Assembly (NCBI GenBank): GCA_900317155.1
Contig: ONFO01000029.1
Location: 1 to 50,352, forward strand
Reading direction: 5' to 3'
Length of the DNA: 50,352 nt
Origin: an uncultured Bacteroidales bacterium
GTDB taxonomy: Bacteria; Bacteroidota; Bacteroidia; Bacteroidales; F082
The position numbers and the translations under genes are program-made. The notes below the pieces were generated by a model that was not told where the DNA came from, did no database searches, and saw nothing but the letters and a program-made list of their open reading frames with translations. Positions 1 to 8,095 of the stretch are shown piece after piece (the first letter of the stretch is position 1; each line of letters begins with the position of its first letter).

Positions 1-420
1 GATGGCTCATACCGCACATACTCGACGAATCTGGGGGGATGGTTCGGCACGTTGACGGGAATCACGGTTGGCCAGATGTACAAGATACAGGCCAACACGC
101 CGTGCGACATCAGCCTGACGGGTACTCCGGTCAACCCGTCGGAGTGCCCCATCATCCTCAAGCCAGGATTCACATGGATAGGCTATACACCCAGCGTCAG
201 CCTCAGCGTGAGCGAGGCGATGTCAGGCTATACGCCAACTGCAGGAGACGTGATCAAGTCAAAGAGTGGGAGCTATGCTTCTTACAGCGGCAATCTCGGG
301 AGATGGATCGGCTCCTTGACCTTGGAGCCAGGTAAAGGCTATATATATGAATCTAAAGCTACGGAAAATAAAACCTTGATTTTCTCAAATCCCGCTAAAA
401 GTTTCTATGTGCAACCATGA
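1..420 (+). CDS. C-terminal part of a secreted surface protein (5' end outside window)
   Basis: The frame is open from base 1 to a TGA at 418-420, so only the last 139 residues are present. They contain two copies of a motif common in Bacteroidetes surface proteins: a 'PGFTWIGYTPS' type segment followed by a 'GDVIKSKSG' type segment, and a 'LEPGKGYIYES' ending. The same 'LEPGKGYLYA' motif occurs in the next gene, so the two are probably related and exported. No T9SS sorting domain is visible; the protein ends in VQP shortly after the last repeat. An ATG-less internal start (TTG at 52) is not credible. Function is unknown; a role as adhesin or surface-layer component is inference only. Confidence 0.75.
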   Translation, partial: DGSYRTYSTNLGGWFGTLTGITVGQMYKIQANTPCDISLTGTPVNPSECPIILKPGFTWIGYTPSVSLSVSEAMSGYTPTAGDVIKSKSGSYASYSGNLGRWIGSLTLEPGKGYIYESKATENKTLIFSNPAKSFYVQP

Positions 421-467
421 AATAACTAAAAAACGGGAAAAAAGAATTGTAACAATAGAAAAATCAG

Positions 468-475
468 TATTTTTG
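468..475 (+). promoter_or_regulatory. Bacteroidetes -7 promoter element
   Basis: TATTTTTG matches the TAnnTTTG -7 consensus, with a TTG at 447-449 (18 nt spacing) as a -33 candidate. It would start transcription about 35 nt upstream of the secreted protein at 518. Confidence 0.6.
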
Positions 476-517
476 CACATTTTAATAAAATAAGACAAAT
501 AAAAACATCTAAGTAAA

Positions 518-2104
518 ATGAAGAAATATCTATTTATTCTGATTGTATCCCTGTTTTTCGGCGGATCAGTCTTTGCCCAAGAAACCCATCACTGGACTTG
601 TAACGACAATGATTTCCTGAATAATATGACTGTAGCTTTTTGGGTTACTCTTGATGGCAACTATGTAGGTAATCCAGACATTCAAGTTAATAATTACGAT
701 TATGACATCGAAATAGCCGCTTTTGTTGACGACGATTGTAGAATGTCAACGTTTTTGTTTAGTGTTGCCCCAACATTACCTCTGTACGTCATGAATAGTG
801 TACATTTTTCACCTGCTGGCGAACCTGTCTCTTTTAAGATGTATATCCACAGTACTGGCAAAGAGTATGATATGTGTGATTTTACTACTACTGTCTCTGA
901 AAATGGTTGTGGCTCTGTAGATGACCCAATAATATTGCCGTTCCACACTTATTTTACCAAGGACATTACTCATTACACTGGCACTAGTGACCACTACTAT
1001 CTCATTGCTTCGCCCGTTGGAGAGGTGAGTCCTGAGAATGTGACAGATATGCTTTCACCCAGCTACGACCTCTACTATTACGACCAAACCCAGGAAAAGG
1101 AATGGGTTAACTATAAACTTAATCCTGGAAATACGAATTTGCATCCCGGATTCAGCCTTGAACCTGGTAAAGGCTATCTTTATGCCAACAGTAACGATGT
1201 CACTCTTAAATTCATCGGTGCACCATTCACAGCCACTGAGCCTTTCGAAGTGTCGTTGGTATATGACGCAGGTGCTAATCAAAACACGGATTTGATAGGC
1301 TGGAACCTCGTGGGCAATCCCTTCCCAGTAGATGCATATATCGATAGGGATTTCTTTTATAGGACAAATTTGGAAAATACTGAACTTGAAACTGGAAGTG
1401 GTGCAATTGCACCTATGGAAGGTGTTTTCGTGAGAGCAACAAGTGCTGATGACAACACCTTGAACTTCAGTACTACAGCTCCTTCCAAAAGCGGAGAGCA
1501 ATTGATTATCAACCTTACCCAAAATCGAGGTGTTTCCATCGACCGTGCTATTGTCAGCTTCGACGAAGGCGAAATGTTGCCTAAGTTCATGCTCAACGAA
1601 AACAATACCAAGCTTTATATTCCACAAGGTAACCATGACTATGCAGTAGTGCGCAGCGCTGTCCAAGGTGAACTTCCACTTAACTTCAGTGCCAGCAAGA
1701 ACGGCACCTATACCCTCAGTATCGATACAGAGAACGTGGAGATGAATTACCTCCACCTCATCGACAACATGACGGGCATGGATGTTGACTTGCTCCAGAC
1801 ATCTAGTTATACGTTTGAAGCCAATTTGAACGACTATGAGAGCCGTTTCAAGCTGGTGTTTGCTGCCGCCTGCGAGGATGTAGAGGGTGACAGTGAGTCA
1901 TTCGCCTTTTTCAGCAACGGCAACTGGGTCATCAACAATAATGGCAAAGCCACCCTGCAAGTCATCGACGTCATCGGCCGCATCCTGAGCAGCGAGACCG
2001 TCAACGGCAGCGTCAGCACGACCATCAACGTCGTTCCTGGTGTCTACATGCTCCGCCTCGTCAATGGCGACAATGTGAAAGTCCAGAAGGTGGTGGTGAG
2101 ATGA
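518..2104 (+). CDS. secreted protein with T9SS type A C-terminal sorting domain
   Basis: The protein has 528 residues. Residues 1-20 form a classical signal peptide ending at FAQ. The middle is beta-rich, with a 'LEPGKGYLYANS' motif shared with the upstream gene and a 'GWNLVGNPFP' motif, both frequent in Bacteroidetes surface proteins. The last ~75 residues have the layout of a type IX secretion signal ('VIDVIGRILSSE' followed by 'VPGVYMLRLVNG' and a terminal KVVVR). By family knowledge such proteins cross the inner membrane by Sec and are then exported and anchored by the PorU machinery. The biological role is not recognisable. The start ATG follows a clear -7 element. Confidence 0.85.
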   Translation: MKKYLFILIVSLFFGGSVFAQETHHWTCNDNDFLNNMTVAFWVTLDGNYVGNPDIQVNNYDYDIEIAAFVDDDCRMSTFLFSVAPTLPLYVMNSVHFSPAGEPVSFKMYIHSTGKEYDMCDFTTTVSENGCGSVDDPIILPFHTYFTKDITHYTGTSDHYYLIASPVGEVSPENVTDMLSPSYDLYYYDQTQEKEWVNYKLNPGNTNLHPGFSLEPGKGYLYANSNDVTLKFIGAPFTATEPFEVSLVYDAGANQNTDLIGWNLVGNPFPVDAYIDRDFFYRTNLENTELETGSGAIAPMEGVFVRATSADDNTLNFSTTAPSKSGEQLIINLTQNRGVSIDRAIVSFDEGEMLPKFMLNENNTKLYIPQGNHDYAVVRSAVQGELPLNFSASKNGTYTLSIDTENVEMNYLHLIDNMTGMDVDLLQTSSYTFEANLNDYESRFKLVFAAACEDVEGDSESFAFFSNGNWVINNNGKATLQVIDVIGRILSSETVNGSVSTTINVVPGVYMLRLVNGDNVKVQKVVVR

Positions 2105-2111
2105 TTTGAAG

Positions 2112-2175
2112 CCGTAAGCCATAAGCTGTAAGCTATAAGCTCAGCATCAACCAAGCTTATAGCTTACGGCTTAGG
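2112..2175. repeat. heptamer-based inverted repeat (taagc units)
   Basis: Four tandem heptamers of the form RTAAGCY (2114-2141) are followed, after 12 nt, by their inverted complement (2154-2173). Bases 2122-2141 pair with 2154-2173 almost perfectly (about 20 bp, one G-U). It directly follows the T9SS gene and could end its transcript, but there is no strong U-run, so it looks more like a dispersed palindromic element. Confidence 0.7.
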
Positions 2176-2351
2176 CTGGCCTTTTTGGCAAGGGTCCTGG
2201 GATTTTCCATAAATTTCAAGAGGAACCTTTGTTCCCAGAGCATGCAATGGAAGATGACGTTGATGCTTCGAGTCCTTTAGGTAGTGGCATTGCTGTGCTC
2301 GTGAGCCTTGGTGCAGCCTATGCTGTTGCAAGAAAACGCCGCGAGGAATAA
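2175..2351 (+). pseudogene. remnant of a membrane-anchored C-terminus
   Basis: The frame from 2175 to the TAA at 2349-2351 reads as a tail with acidic residues, then PLGSG, a ~15-residue hydrophobic stretch (IAVLVSLGAAYAVA) and RKRREE. This motif + membrane helix + basic tail resembles the C-terminal end of many larger Bacteroidetes surface proteins. An in-frame stop at 2172 and the palindrome just upstream suggest the body of the gene has been lost. The only internal ATG (2247) would give a 34-residue peptide, so a tiny real gene cannot be excluded. Confidence 0.4.
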
Positions 2352-2539
2352 TATAAAGAATAGAAGCTGGCTTGCTTTTTTTGGTAAGCTACCTTTGTCG
2401 AAGATTTTGAAGATATGGCCACTTGATTCGAAAGGTGGGATGCCATTGTCTTCAAAATCTTTGTTTATTAATACTATGCATTTCATAAATAACCCCCAAA
2501 AATAGTAAAGATATTTACTATCTACTTATTTACTTTTTG

Positions 2540-2547
2540 TATTTTTG
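2540..2547 (+). promoter_or_regulatory. Bacteroidetes -7 promoter element
   Basis: TATTTTTG, 29 nt upstream of the cysteate synthase ATG. Apart from this element, nothing else is recognised between 2352 and 2575, which is AT-rich. Confidence 0.55.
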
Positions 2548-2575
2548 CGCCATAATAGGATAATACAAATAGAAA

Positions 2576-3871
2576 ATGATTTTCACCGAGACAAAATATC
2601 AGCTGCAGACTGTAGCAACTGGACGGGTCTTTGAGGACGAAGGTTGGACTCTGGACGACAAGGAATGTCCCACACCGAGCATGGTGCGTCCCATCTATGA
2701 GAAGAAACAACTTGAAGTGAAGGAAGGCGCCTGCTTGGGCTTGTACCGCTATGCCGATTGGTTGCCCATCAAGACCATGCTGAAAAAGCCTACCGAGCCT
2801 ATCACTTATAAGAGCGAAAGCCTAGCAGCAAAACTGGGGCTGCGTAACCTCTATATCACTTTCAATGGTTGGTGGCCCGAGCGTAACGTCCACATGACCA
2901 CTTGCTCCTTCAAGGAGATGGAGGCTTATTCGGTGTGTGCTCGTTTGGGTGACGACTTAAAAGACCAGGTGCTGGTGGTGGCTTCGGCAGGCAACACAGC
3001 CCGCGCTTTCGCTAAGGTGTGCTCCGACAACAATATCAAGCTGTTGCTTTGTGTACCTCAGGACAACATCAAGGCCTTGTGGTTCGACAAGCCTCTGAAT
3101 CCTTGCGTGAAACTCATCACAACCGAGTCGGGTAGCGACTATTTCGATGCCATCAACCTCTCGAATGTGGTCTGTGAGATGGAAGGCTATCTCGCCGAGG
3201 GTGGCGCCAAGAACATCGCCCGTCGCGATGGCATGAGTACCACGATGATGTCGGCAACGACCTTCATCGGTCGCACGCCCGATTTCTATTTCCAGGCTGT
3301 GGGTAGCGGCACGGGTGCCATCGCCGCTTGGGAAGCCAACCTGCGCTTCATCGGCGACGGTCGCTTTGGCTCGAACAAAGCCCGTCTGATCGTCTCGCAA
3401 AACAAGCCTTTTGTCCCCATGTACGACGCATGGCGTGCCAACTCGCGTGCCCTGTTGCCCTACGATGCCGACCAGGCCCGCAAAGATGCCGCTGAAATCT
3501 GCGCTCCAGTACTCTCCAACCGTAAACCGCCTTACAGCCTTGCCGGAGGATTATACGATGCATTGAAAGACACCAACGGTGATATCCTCGCCGTCAGCAA
3601 CACCGAAGCCGACGCTGCAAAGGCTTTGTTTGAGCAAACCGAAGGTATCGACATCTACCATGCCGCCGCTGTGGCCACGGCTTCTTTGCAGCAGGCTATA
3701 GAGCGCGACATGGTGAAGCCCGATGACGTGATTATGCTCAACATTACAGGCGGTGGCGAGCGACGCTTCCTTGCCGAGCATGAGATTTACCTTCTGGAGC
3801 CCTCGCATGTCTTCAAGATTGGTTTCACAAAAACTGAGGTGGAAGGTGTGTTGGCTGGGGTGAAGTATTAA
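2576..3871 (+). CDS. cysteate synthase family, PLP-dependent enzyme
   Basis: The 431-residue protein belongs to the PLP fold-type II superfamily (threonine synthase-like). Visible features are the PLP-lysine candidate K113 in TTCSFKEM, the substrate loop ASAGNTARAF (136-145) and the phosphate-binding GSGTGA (243-248). N-terminal wording such as SASGRxFEDxGW and 'ITFNGWWPE' matches the Bacteroidetes branch annotated as cysteate synthase, which converts O-phosphoserine and sulfite to L-cysteate. In Bacteroidota, cysteate is the head group precursor of sulfonolipids (capnoids/sulfobacins). The acyltransferase that would use cysteate is not in the window. The gene stands alone between its own promoter and a convergent hemW. 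A threonine synthase role is less likely because of the specific N-terminal region. Confidence 0.8.
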   Translation: MIFTETKYQLQTVATGRVFEDEGWTLDDKECPTPSMVRPIYEKKQLEVKEGACLGLYRYADWLPIKTMLKKPTEPITYKSESLAAKLGLRNLYITFNGWWPERNVHMTTCSFKEMEAYSVCARLGDDLKDQVLVVASAGNTARAFAKVCSDNNIKLLLCVPQDNIKALWFDKPLNPCVKLITTESGSDYFDAINLSNVVCEMEGYLAEGGAKNIARRDGMSTTMMSATTFIGRTPDFYFQAVGSGTGAIAAWEANLRFIGDGRFGSNKARLIVSQNKPFVPMYDAWRANSRALLPYDADQARKDAAEICAPVLSNRKPPYSLAGGLYDALKDTNGDILAVSNTEADAAKALFEQTEGIDIYHAAAVATASLQQAIERDMVKPDDVIMLNITGGGERRFLAEHEIYLLEPSHVFKIGFTKTEVEGVLAGVKY

Positions 3872-3907
3872 TTTAAGGAACCCCACACTTCCTTCCCGTA
3901 GACCCCT

Positions 3908-3954
3908 ATATCTGCCATGCGGCAGATATGGGTCTCCCATATTTGAGATATGGG
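3908..3954. terminator. two hairpins between convergent genes
   Basis: ATATCTGCC (3908-3916) pairs perfectly with GGCAGATAT (3921-3929) around a 4-nt loop; CCCATAT (3937-3943) then pairs with ATATGGG (3949-3955). They lie between the convergent cysteate synthase and hemW genes and probably end transcription in one or both directions, although the flanking T-tracts are short. Confidence 0.5.
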
Positions 3955-3975
3955 TTTCCCGAAAAAATAAGGTAC

Positions 3976-5121
3976 CTAGTTTTTTTCCCAGAACAATTCC
4001 TCTGCTATACCGTCGGCGAAGAGCATCTGCTGGTCGGTGAGGTAGAGGAATTCGCGTGTCTTTGAAAGCCGGCCTTCGGCTATCAAAGGTTGGGCGTGTT
4101 GTTCGCAATAGGTGGAGAAACGTTCGCTCATCTCGCGTTTCATCCATTTCAAGTCGATGCCCCAATGGGTGCGCAGGCGTAGCATGACGTACTCGTCGTA
4201 GTGTTGTTCAGGGGAAAGGATTTCTTTTTCTATTTCTATGGCGGACCCTTCGACAGGCTTTGGGACACTTACACAATATTTTTCTACACTAGACACATTC
4301 CATTGCCGAGAGTTTCCGTCAAAAGAATGCGCCGAAGGCCCGAAGCCTATGTAAGGCGTCCCAAACCAGTAGCTGGCGTTATGCTTCGAATGCATGCCAA
4401 GTTGGCAGAAGTTGGAAATCTCGTAATGCAGATAACCATTTTCGGCGGCACGTTGGCAGAGGATTTCATAGTCGCGCAGGGCATCCTCCTCGTTGACAGG
4501 TTGTACTTTTCCTAGTTCAATCTGTTTGGTCAAAATGGCATTAGGCTCCAAGGTGAGCGCGTAGGCTGAGAGGTGGGGGAGACCATAGGCAAGGAAAATG
4601 TCCAAATTCTTGTTCCATTGCTCGGCGTTGGAGGAGGGGAGGCCATAGATGAGGTCGATGCTGATGTTCTCGAAGCCAGCTTGTTTGGCCCAGTCTAGGC
4701 ATCGCAGGGCATGATGCGAGTCGTGGCGACGGCTCAGATACTTCAAGTCGTTGTCGAAAAAGCTCTGAATACCGATGCTGAGGCGGTTGACCCCGAGTTG
4801 TCGTAAACCTTCTAGGTATTCCAACGACAGCGTGTCGGGATTGGCCTCAAGGGTGATTTCGGCATTAGAGGCTACTGGATAATGCGCATTAATAAGGTGT
4901 AGCAACCCGCCGATTTCCTTTAGGGAAAGCAGCGAAGGCGTGCCGCCACCGAAATAAATCGTGTTGACGGCATCGCCTTGCAAATAATCTTTCCGCGCTA
5001 CAATCTCAGCCTTCAATGTCTCCAAAAACCTGTCTTTCAGCTTCAAGGAAGGCAGCGAATAGAACCCGCAATAGGCGCATTTCGAGTTGCAGAAAGGAAT
5101 ATGGACGTATATACCAGCCAT
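3976..5121 (-). CDS. hemW: HemW-like radical SAM haem chaperone
   Basis: The 381-residue protein opens with GIYVHIPFC and a radical SAM cluster motif CxxxCxxC (C11, C15, C18), followed by 'YFGGGTPSLL'. It lacks the fourth cysteine after the cluster (it reads CGFYS), which separates HemW from the oxygen-independent coproporphyrinogen oxidase HemN. By family knowledge HemW binds haem and a 4Fe-4S cluster and delivers haem to respiratory proteins. The ATG at 5119-5121 is chosen because the longer frame starts with TTG inside the previous gene. It begins one base after the stop of the FG-GAP gene, so the two may be co-transcribed. Residues encoded near 4240-4275 read SVPKPVEGS, which looks like a dispersed-repeat insertion (see findings). 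Confidence 0.87.
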   Translation of the reverse strand: MAGIYVHIPFCNSKCAYCGFYSLPSLKLKDRFLETLKAEIVARKDYLQGDAVNTIYFGGGTPSLLSLKEIGGLLHLINAHYPVASNAEITLEANPDTLSLEYLEGLRQLGVNRLSIGIQSFFDNDLKYLSRRHDSHHALRCLDWAKQAGFENISIDLIYGLPSSNAEQWNKNLDIFLAYGLPHLSAYALTLEPNAILTKQIELGKVQPVNEEDALRDYEILCQRAAENGYLHYEISNFCQLGMHSKHNASYWFGTPYIGFGPSAHSFDGNSRQWNVSSVEKYCVSVPKPVEGSAIEIEKEILSPEQHYDEYVMLRLRTHWGIDLKWMKREMSERFSTYCEQHAQPLIAEGRLSKTREFLYLTDQQMLFADGIAEELFWEKN

Positions 5122-5122
5122 C

Positions 5123-7099
5123 TTACTTTTCAACGACCAGTTTCACGGTCTTTTCTCCGTCATTGGTTTTGAGACGCACGAAATAGATGCCGTTTTGCAG
5201 GCGGCTGATGTCAATAGCCTCATAGTTTTCACCGATGCGCAGCACACTTTGGCCCATGATGTTGAACACCTCAACTTTCAGGATGCCCTTGCCTTCAACA
5301 CGGAGTATGTCTTTTGCGGGATTTGGGTAGATACAACTTTGTCCCCAATGCTCGTCGACTCCATCGGGAATCCACATTGCTTCAATGGTTTCACTCATCG
5401 CCTCACATTCGTCGCTATACACGGCGTTGATATAATAAAGGTGGGTCTCGTAAGCATCTCCGAAGTCATCGTCGTCAAAATACGTATAGTCAGCGGGAAG
5501 CGTAGCTACCAGCTCATTGTCTCGATAAACCTGGAGCGCTATCAAGTCGCCCGTAGAGGTTTCCGAAGGAAGGTCCCAAAACAATCCAATATAGAAATAA
5601 TCACCGCCTGTTTCCCATGTTAGGTTTTCAATAGGATAACATTGAACCAGAACGGTTTCTTCATGAATCCACCCTATGCGGTCGTTGCTACCTTTGTAGG
5701 TGCCATAGACCAGGTTGTCAACAGGTTGGTTTAGTGCGTAGGCGGTCACATACACAGGGTCATCGGGTGAGAAGTTCTGAACGTAGGTCAAGGTGACAAT
5801 TTCCAAGTTGCCGTCGCCGTCAATATCGCCGAAGTTGGCACCATTCATATAGGAGAGACCTTGCGGGCGGAGCGGGAAGCCTTCGGTGATTTCCGTGCCG
5901 TCCATCTCCCAAGCGCGGATGTAGCCTTCGTTTTCGTCCATCAGGTTGAAGTCGGTGATGATTTCGTTTTCGCCGTCGCCGTCGATGTCGGCCACAGAGA
6001 CAAAGCCTTCAACACCTGAGGTCAGGTTGAGCGGGAATCCAGGAGCCACGTTGCCGCCGATGTCGTATTGGTAGAACACGTTGCCCTCGCCAGAGACGCC
6101 CATGAAGATGGCGTATTGGTCACCATTTTTGGCTACCGTGGGGGCGGAGTAGGTCCAATAGGAGACGGGTTTGGGCCATCCTGTACGGTATTCGCCCGTG
6201 CGGGCATCGCGTACGTAATGGTTCGGGTTGTCGCCGTGGCAGGCTCCTACGAGGCTCCAGTTACCATCGTCTTCGAAGTCGACCACGAGCGGCGATTGGT
6301 AGGAATATTTGTAGGCTTCATTGCTTTCCACCGTATAGAGCAGCTCGCCCGTGTGGCTGATGCAATACAAAGCGGAGGTCGTGGAGGCGAAAATCTCAAG
6401 AGAGCCGTCGTTGTCGATGTCGGCCACGGTAGGCGTGAAAGCAGGTGTTGAGGGTAGCTCGAAGGGGAAGCCTTCCATCTCCTCGCCTTGCAGGTTCCAC
6501 ACATGAACTCCAGCTGAGATGTTGGCCGAGGCTTTGCCACGACCACAGAAGATGATTTCCAACTCACTGTCGTTGTTGAGGTCAGCCAAAACGGGCGCGC
6601 AGATGAGCGGATTGTTGTTGGTGACCGTCGAAAACAGGACGTTGCCGTTGGCATCGAAGACATTGAAGCCGCCACGTGCATTGCCGTAGGCCGTGAGGAC
6701 CACGATTTCGAGGATGCCGTCTTTGTTGATATCACCCACGGCAGCAGGATATTGGGCCATGCCTCCGACTAAGGCCTGTGTCCAAAGTACGTTGCCTTGT
6801 CCGTCAATGACGTTAATCTCCTCGTTGTGGCATAGGATGATTTCATCGGCGCCGTCGTTGTTGAGATCGGCCAAAGCCAAGCCTCGCATGGGTTTGTAGG
6901 TGGTGTTGGAGGCAAAGGTTAAAGGAAAACCGGGCATGGGCGTCAGACCGTCGCGGGCTGCTGGAGGCAGCTGTGTCTGTATGGTTTCGGTACGGATTAC
7001 ACCTTCTTCGTCGAGGTAAGCCCGAGTCGCTGGCTGTTGGGCATTAATACTCAACGACAGCGAAAAGAAAGCTAGGAATAGTAGAGATAACTTTTTCAT
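5123..7099 (-). CDS. secreted FG-GAP/VCBS repeat protein with T9SS sorting domain
   Basis: The 658-residue protein has a signal peptide (residues 1-20, ending INAQ). The central part contains at least six FG-GAP/VCBS-type blades with calcium-loop motifs such as LADLNNDGADE, VGDINKDGILE, VADIDNDGSLE and FGDIDGDGNLE, predicting a beta-propeller. A fibronectin-like stretch follows. The last ~75 residues carry a T9SS type A signal (PNPAKDILRVEG ... VFNIMGQSV ... GIYFVRLKT). It is therefore probably exported to the cell surface or medium; the ligand is unknown. It is preceded on its strand by the aquaporin terminator and followed immediately by hemW. Confidence 0.85.
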   Translation of the reverse strand: MKKLSLLFLAFFSLSLSINAQQPATRAYLDEEGVIRTETIQTQLPPAARDGLTPMPGFPLTFASNTTYKPMRGLALADLNNDGADEIILCHNEEINVIDGQGNVLWTQALVGGMAQYPAAVGDINKDGILEIVVLTAYGNARGGFNVFDANGNVLFSTVTNNNPLICAPVLADLNNDSELEIIFCGRGKASANISAGVHVWNLQGEEMEGFPFELPSTPAFTPTVADIDNDGSLEIFASTTSALYCISHTGELLYTVESNEAYKYSYQSPLVVDFEDDGNWSLVGACHGDNPNHYVRDARTGEYRTGWPKPVSYWTYSAPTVAKNGDQYAIFMGVSGEGNVFYQYDIGGNVAPGFPLNLTSGVEGFVSVADIDGDGENEIITDFNLMDENEGYIRAWEMDGTEITEGFPLRPQGLSYMNGANFGDIDGDGNLEIVTLTYVQNFSPDDPVYVTAYALNQPVDNLVYGTYKGSNDRIGWIHEETVLVQCYPIENLTWETGGDYFYIGLFWDLPSETSTGDLIALQVYRDNELVATLPADYTYFDDDDFGDAYETHLYYINAVYSDECEAMSETIEAMWIPDGVDEHWGQSCIYPNPAKDILRVEGKGILKVEVFNIMGQSVLRIGENYEAIDISRLQNGIYFVRLKTNDGEKTVKLVVEK

Positions 7100-7114
7100 G
7101 GTAAATGTGTTTTG

Positions 7115-7166
7115 ATGTAAAAGAAAGGCCGTTTCATTGCCGGTATCACCAGCGAATGAAACGGCC
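7115..7166 (-). terminator. intrinsic terminator of aquaporin gene
   Basis: Arms GGCCGTTTCATT (7127-7138) and AATGAAACGGCC (7155-7166) form a perfect 12-bp stem with a 16-nt loop. Read on the minus strand the stem is followed by TTTCTTTT, fitting rho-independent termination between the aquaporin and the FG-GAP gene. Confidence 0.8.
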
Positions 7167-7192
7167 TGAAATCCTTTAATTAATGATAGTGA

Positions 7193-7918
7193 TTATTTCT
7201 CTTTTTTGCAGCCGCAAAGGCACTTGTAGCAAAGGCCGGCGAGGCAGGCACCGACGAGCGGGGCCACGATGAAGAGCCACACTTGACCCATGGCGCTCCA
7301 ACCGTCGCACTTTGAGAACAAGGCAACGCCGAGTGAACGGGCGGGGTTGACAGAAGTGTTGGTCAGCGGGATGCTGATGAGGTGGATGAGCACCAGGGTG
7401 AGACCGATGGCCAGACCGCCGAACTTGCCGTTGGCGTGGCAGCTGTCGGTGACACCGAGGATGACCATCAGGAACACGAAGGTCAACAGCGCCTCAACGA
7501 GGAAGGCACCGCCAGTGGAGATGGCTTGATAGCCCGTTTCGGGACCGCCGCAAGCCTTCTGGAAAGCTTCACCAAAGCCGTTGGAAGCGAAGACGCCAGT
7601 AGCGCCACCGCCGATGGCATTCCAAATCACGAGGAGCAAAGCACCAGCGATGATACCGCCGATGAACTGGGCAGCCCAATAGCAAAGCATTTCTTTAAGG
7701 CTCATGCGGCCATTGACGAAGACGCCAAAGCTCACGGCAGGGTTCAAGTGAGCACCCGAGATGTGACCGATGCCGTAGGCCATGGCCACTACGGTGAGAC
7801 CGAAAGCGATGGCTACGCCAAGGAAACCGACATGTCCGAAAAGAGCGGTTCCGCAACCGCCAAAGACCAAGACGAATGTGCCGAACAATTCAGCAAAAAA
7901 CTTGTTACTTGTTTTCAT
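7193..7918 (-). CDS. aqpZ: aquaporin Z-type water channel
   Basis: This is a 241-residue MIP-family channel with six membrane helices and the two half-helix signatures, HLNPAVS (NPA at 59-61) and SVNPARS (NPA at 191-193). A histidine in the fifth helix (H179) and the arginine after the second NPA (R194) fit the narrow selectivity filter of water-specific aquaporins rather than glycerol facilitators. The C-terminus is unusually rich in cysteine and lysine (CYKCLCGCKKEK). The gene is single, with its own -7 element at 8004-8011 and a strong terminator. Confidence 0.93.
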   Translation of the reverse strand: MKTSNKFFAELFGTFVLVFGGCGTALFGHVGFLGVAIAFGLTVVAMAYGIGHISGAHLNPAVSFGVFVNGRMSLKEMLCYWAAQFIGGIIAGALLLVIWNAIGGGATGVFASNGFGEAFQKACGGPETGYQAISTGGAFLVEALLTFVFLMVILGVTDSCHANGKFGGLAIGLTLVLIHLISIPLTNTSVNPARSLGVALFSKCDGWSAMGQVWLFIVAPLVGACLAGLCYKCLCGCKKEK

Positions 7919-8003
7919 AACTCTTTAAATTTTAGTTAGTTATTAGTTGATTTAATGATGTTTTACAACTTTGGTTCAATTCTTATAGCCCTTTTCAATA
8001 CCG

Positions 8004-8011
8004 CAAAAATA
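8004..8011 (-). promoter_or_regulatory. -7 promoter element for aqpZ
   Basis: On the minus strand this reads TATTTTTG, giving a leader of about 80 nt before the aqpZ ATG. Confidence 0.55.
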
Positions 8012-8067
8012 CAAAAAACTTATCAGAAAACAATTTTTATTGATTTTTGTGTTTTTGAGTTTTTTTC

Positions 8068-8075
8068 TATCTTTG
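8068..8075 (+). promoter_or_regulatory. -7 promoter element for the efflux operon
   Basis: TATCTTTG with TTTG at 8046-8049 (18 nt spacing) as the -33 element. Transcription would start about 14 nt before the ATG at 8096 and run through the six-gene operon. Confidence 0.65.
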
Positions 8076-8095
8076 CGCTTCTTAAATGTCGAGTT

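Noticed and set aside
1055-1756. 233-codon minus-strand frame
   Set aside because: Lies wholly inside the T9SS protein gene and has no promoter or family match.
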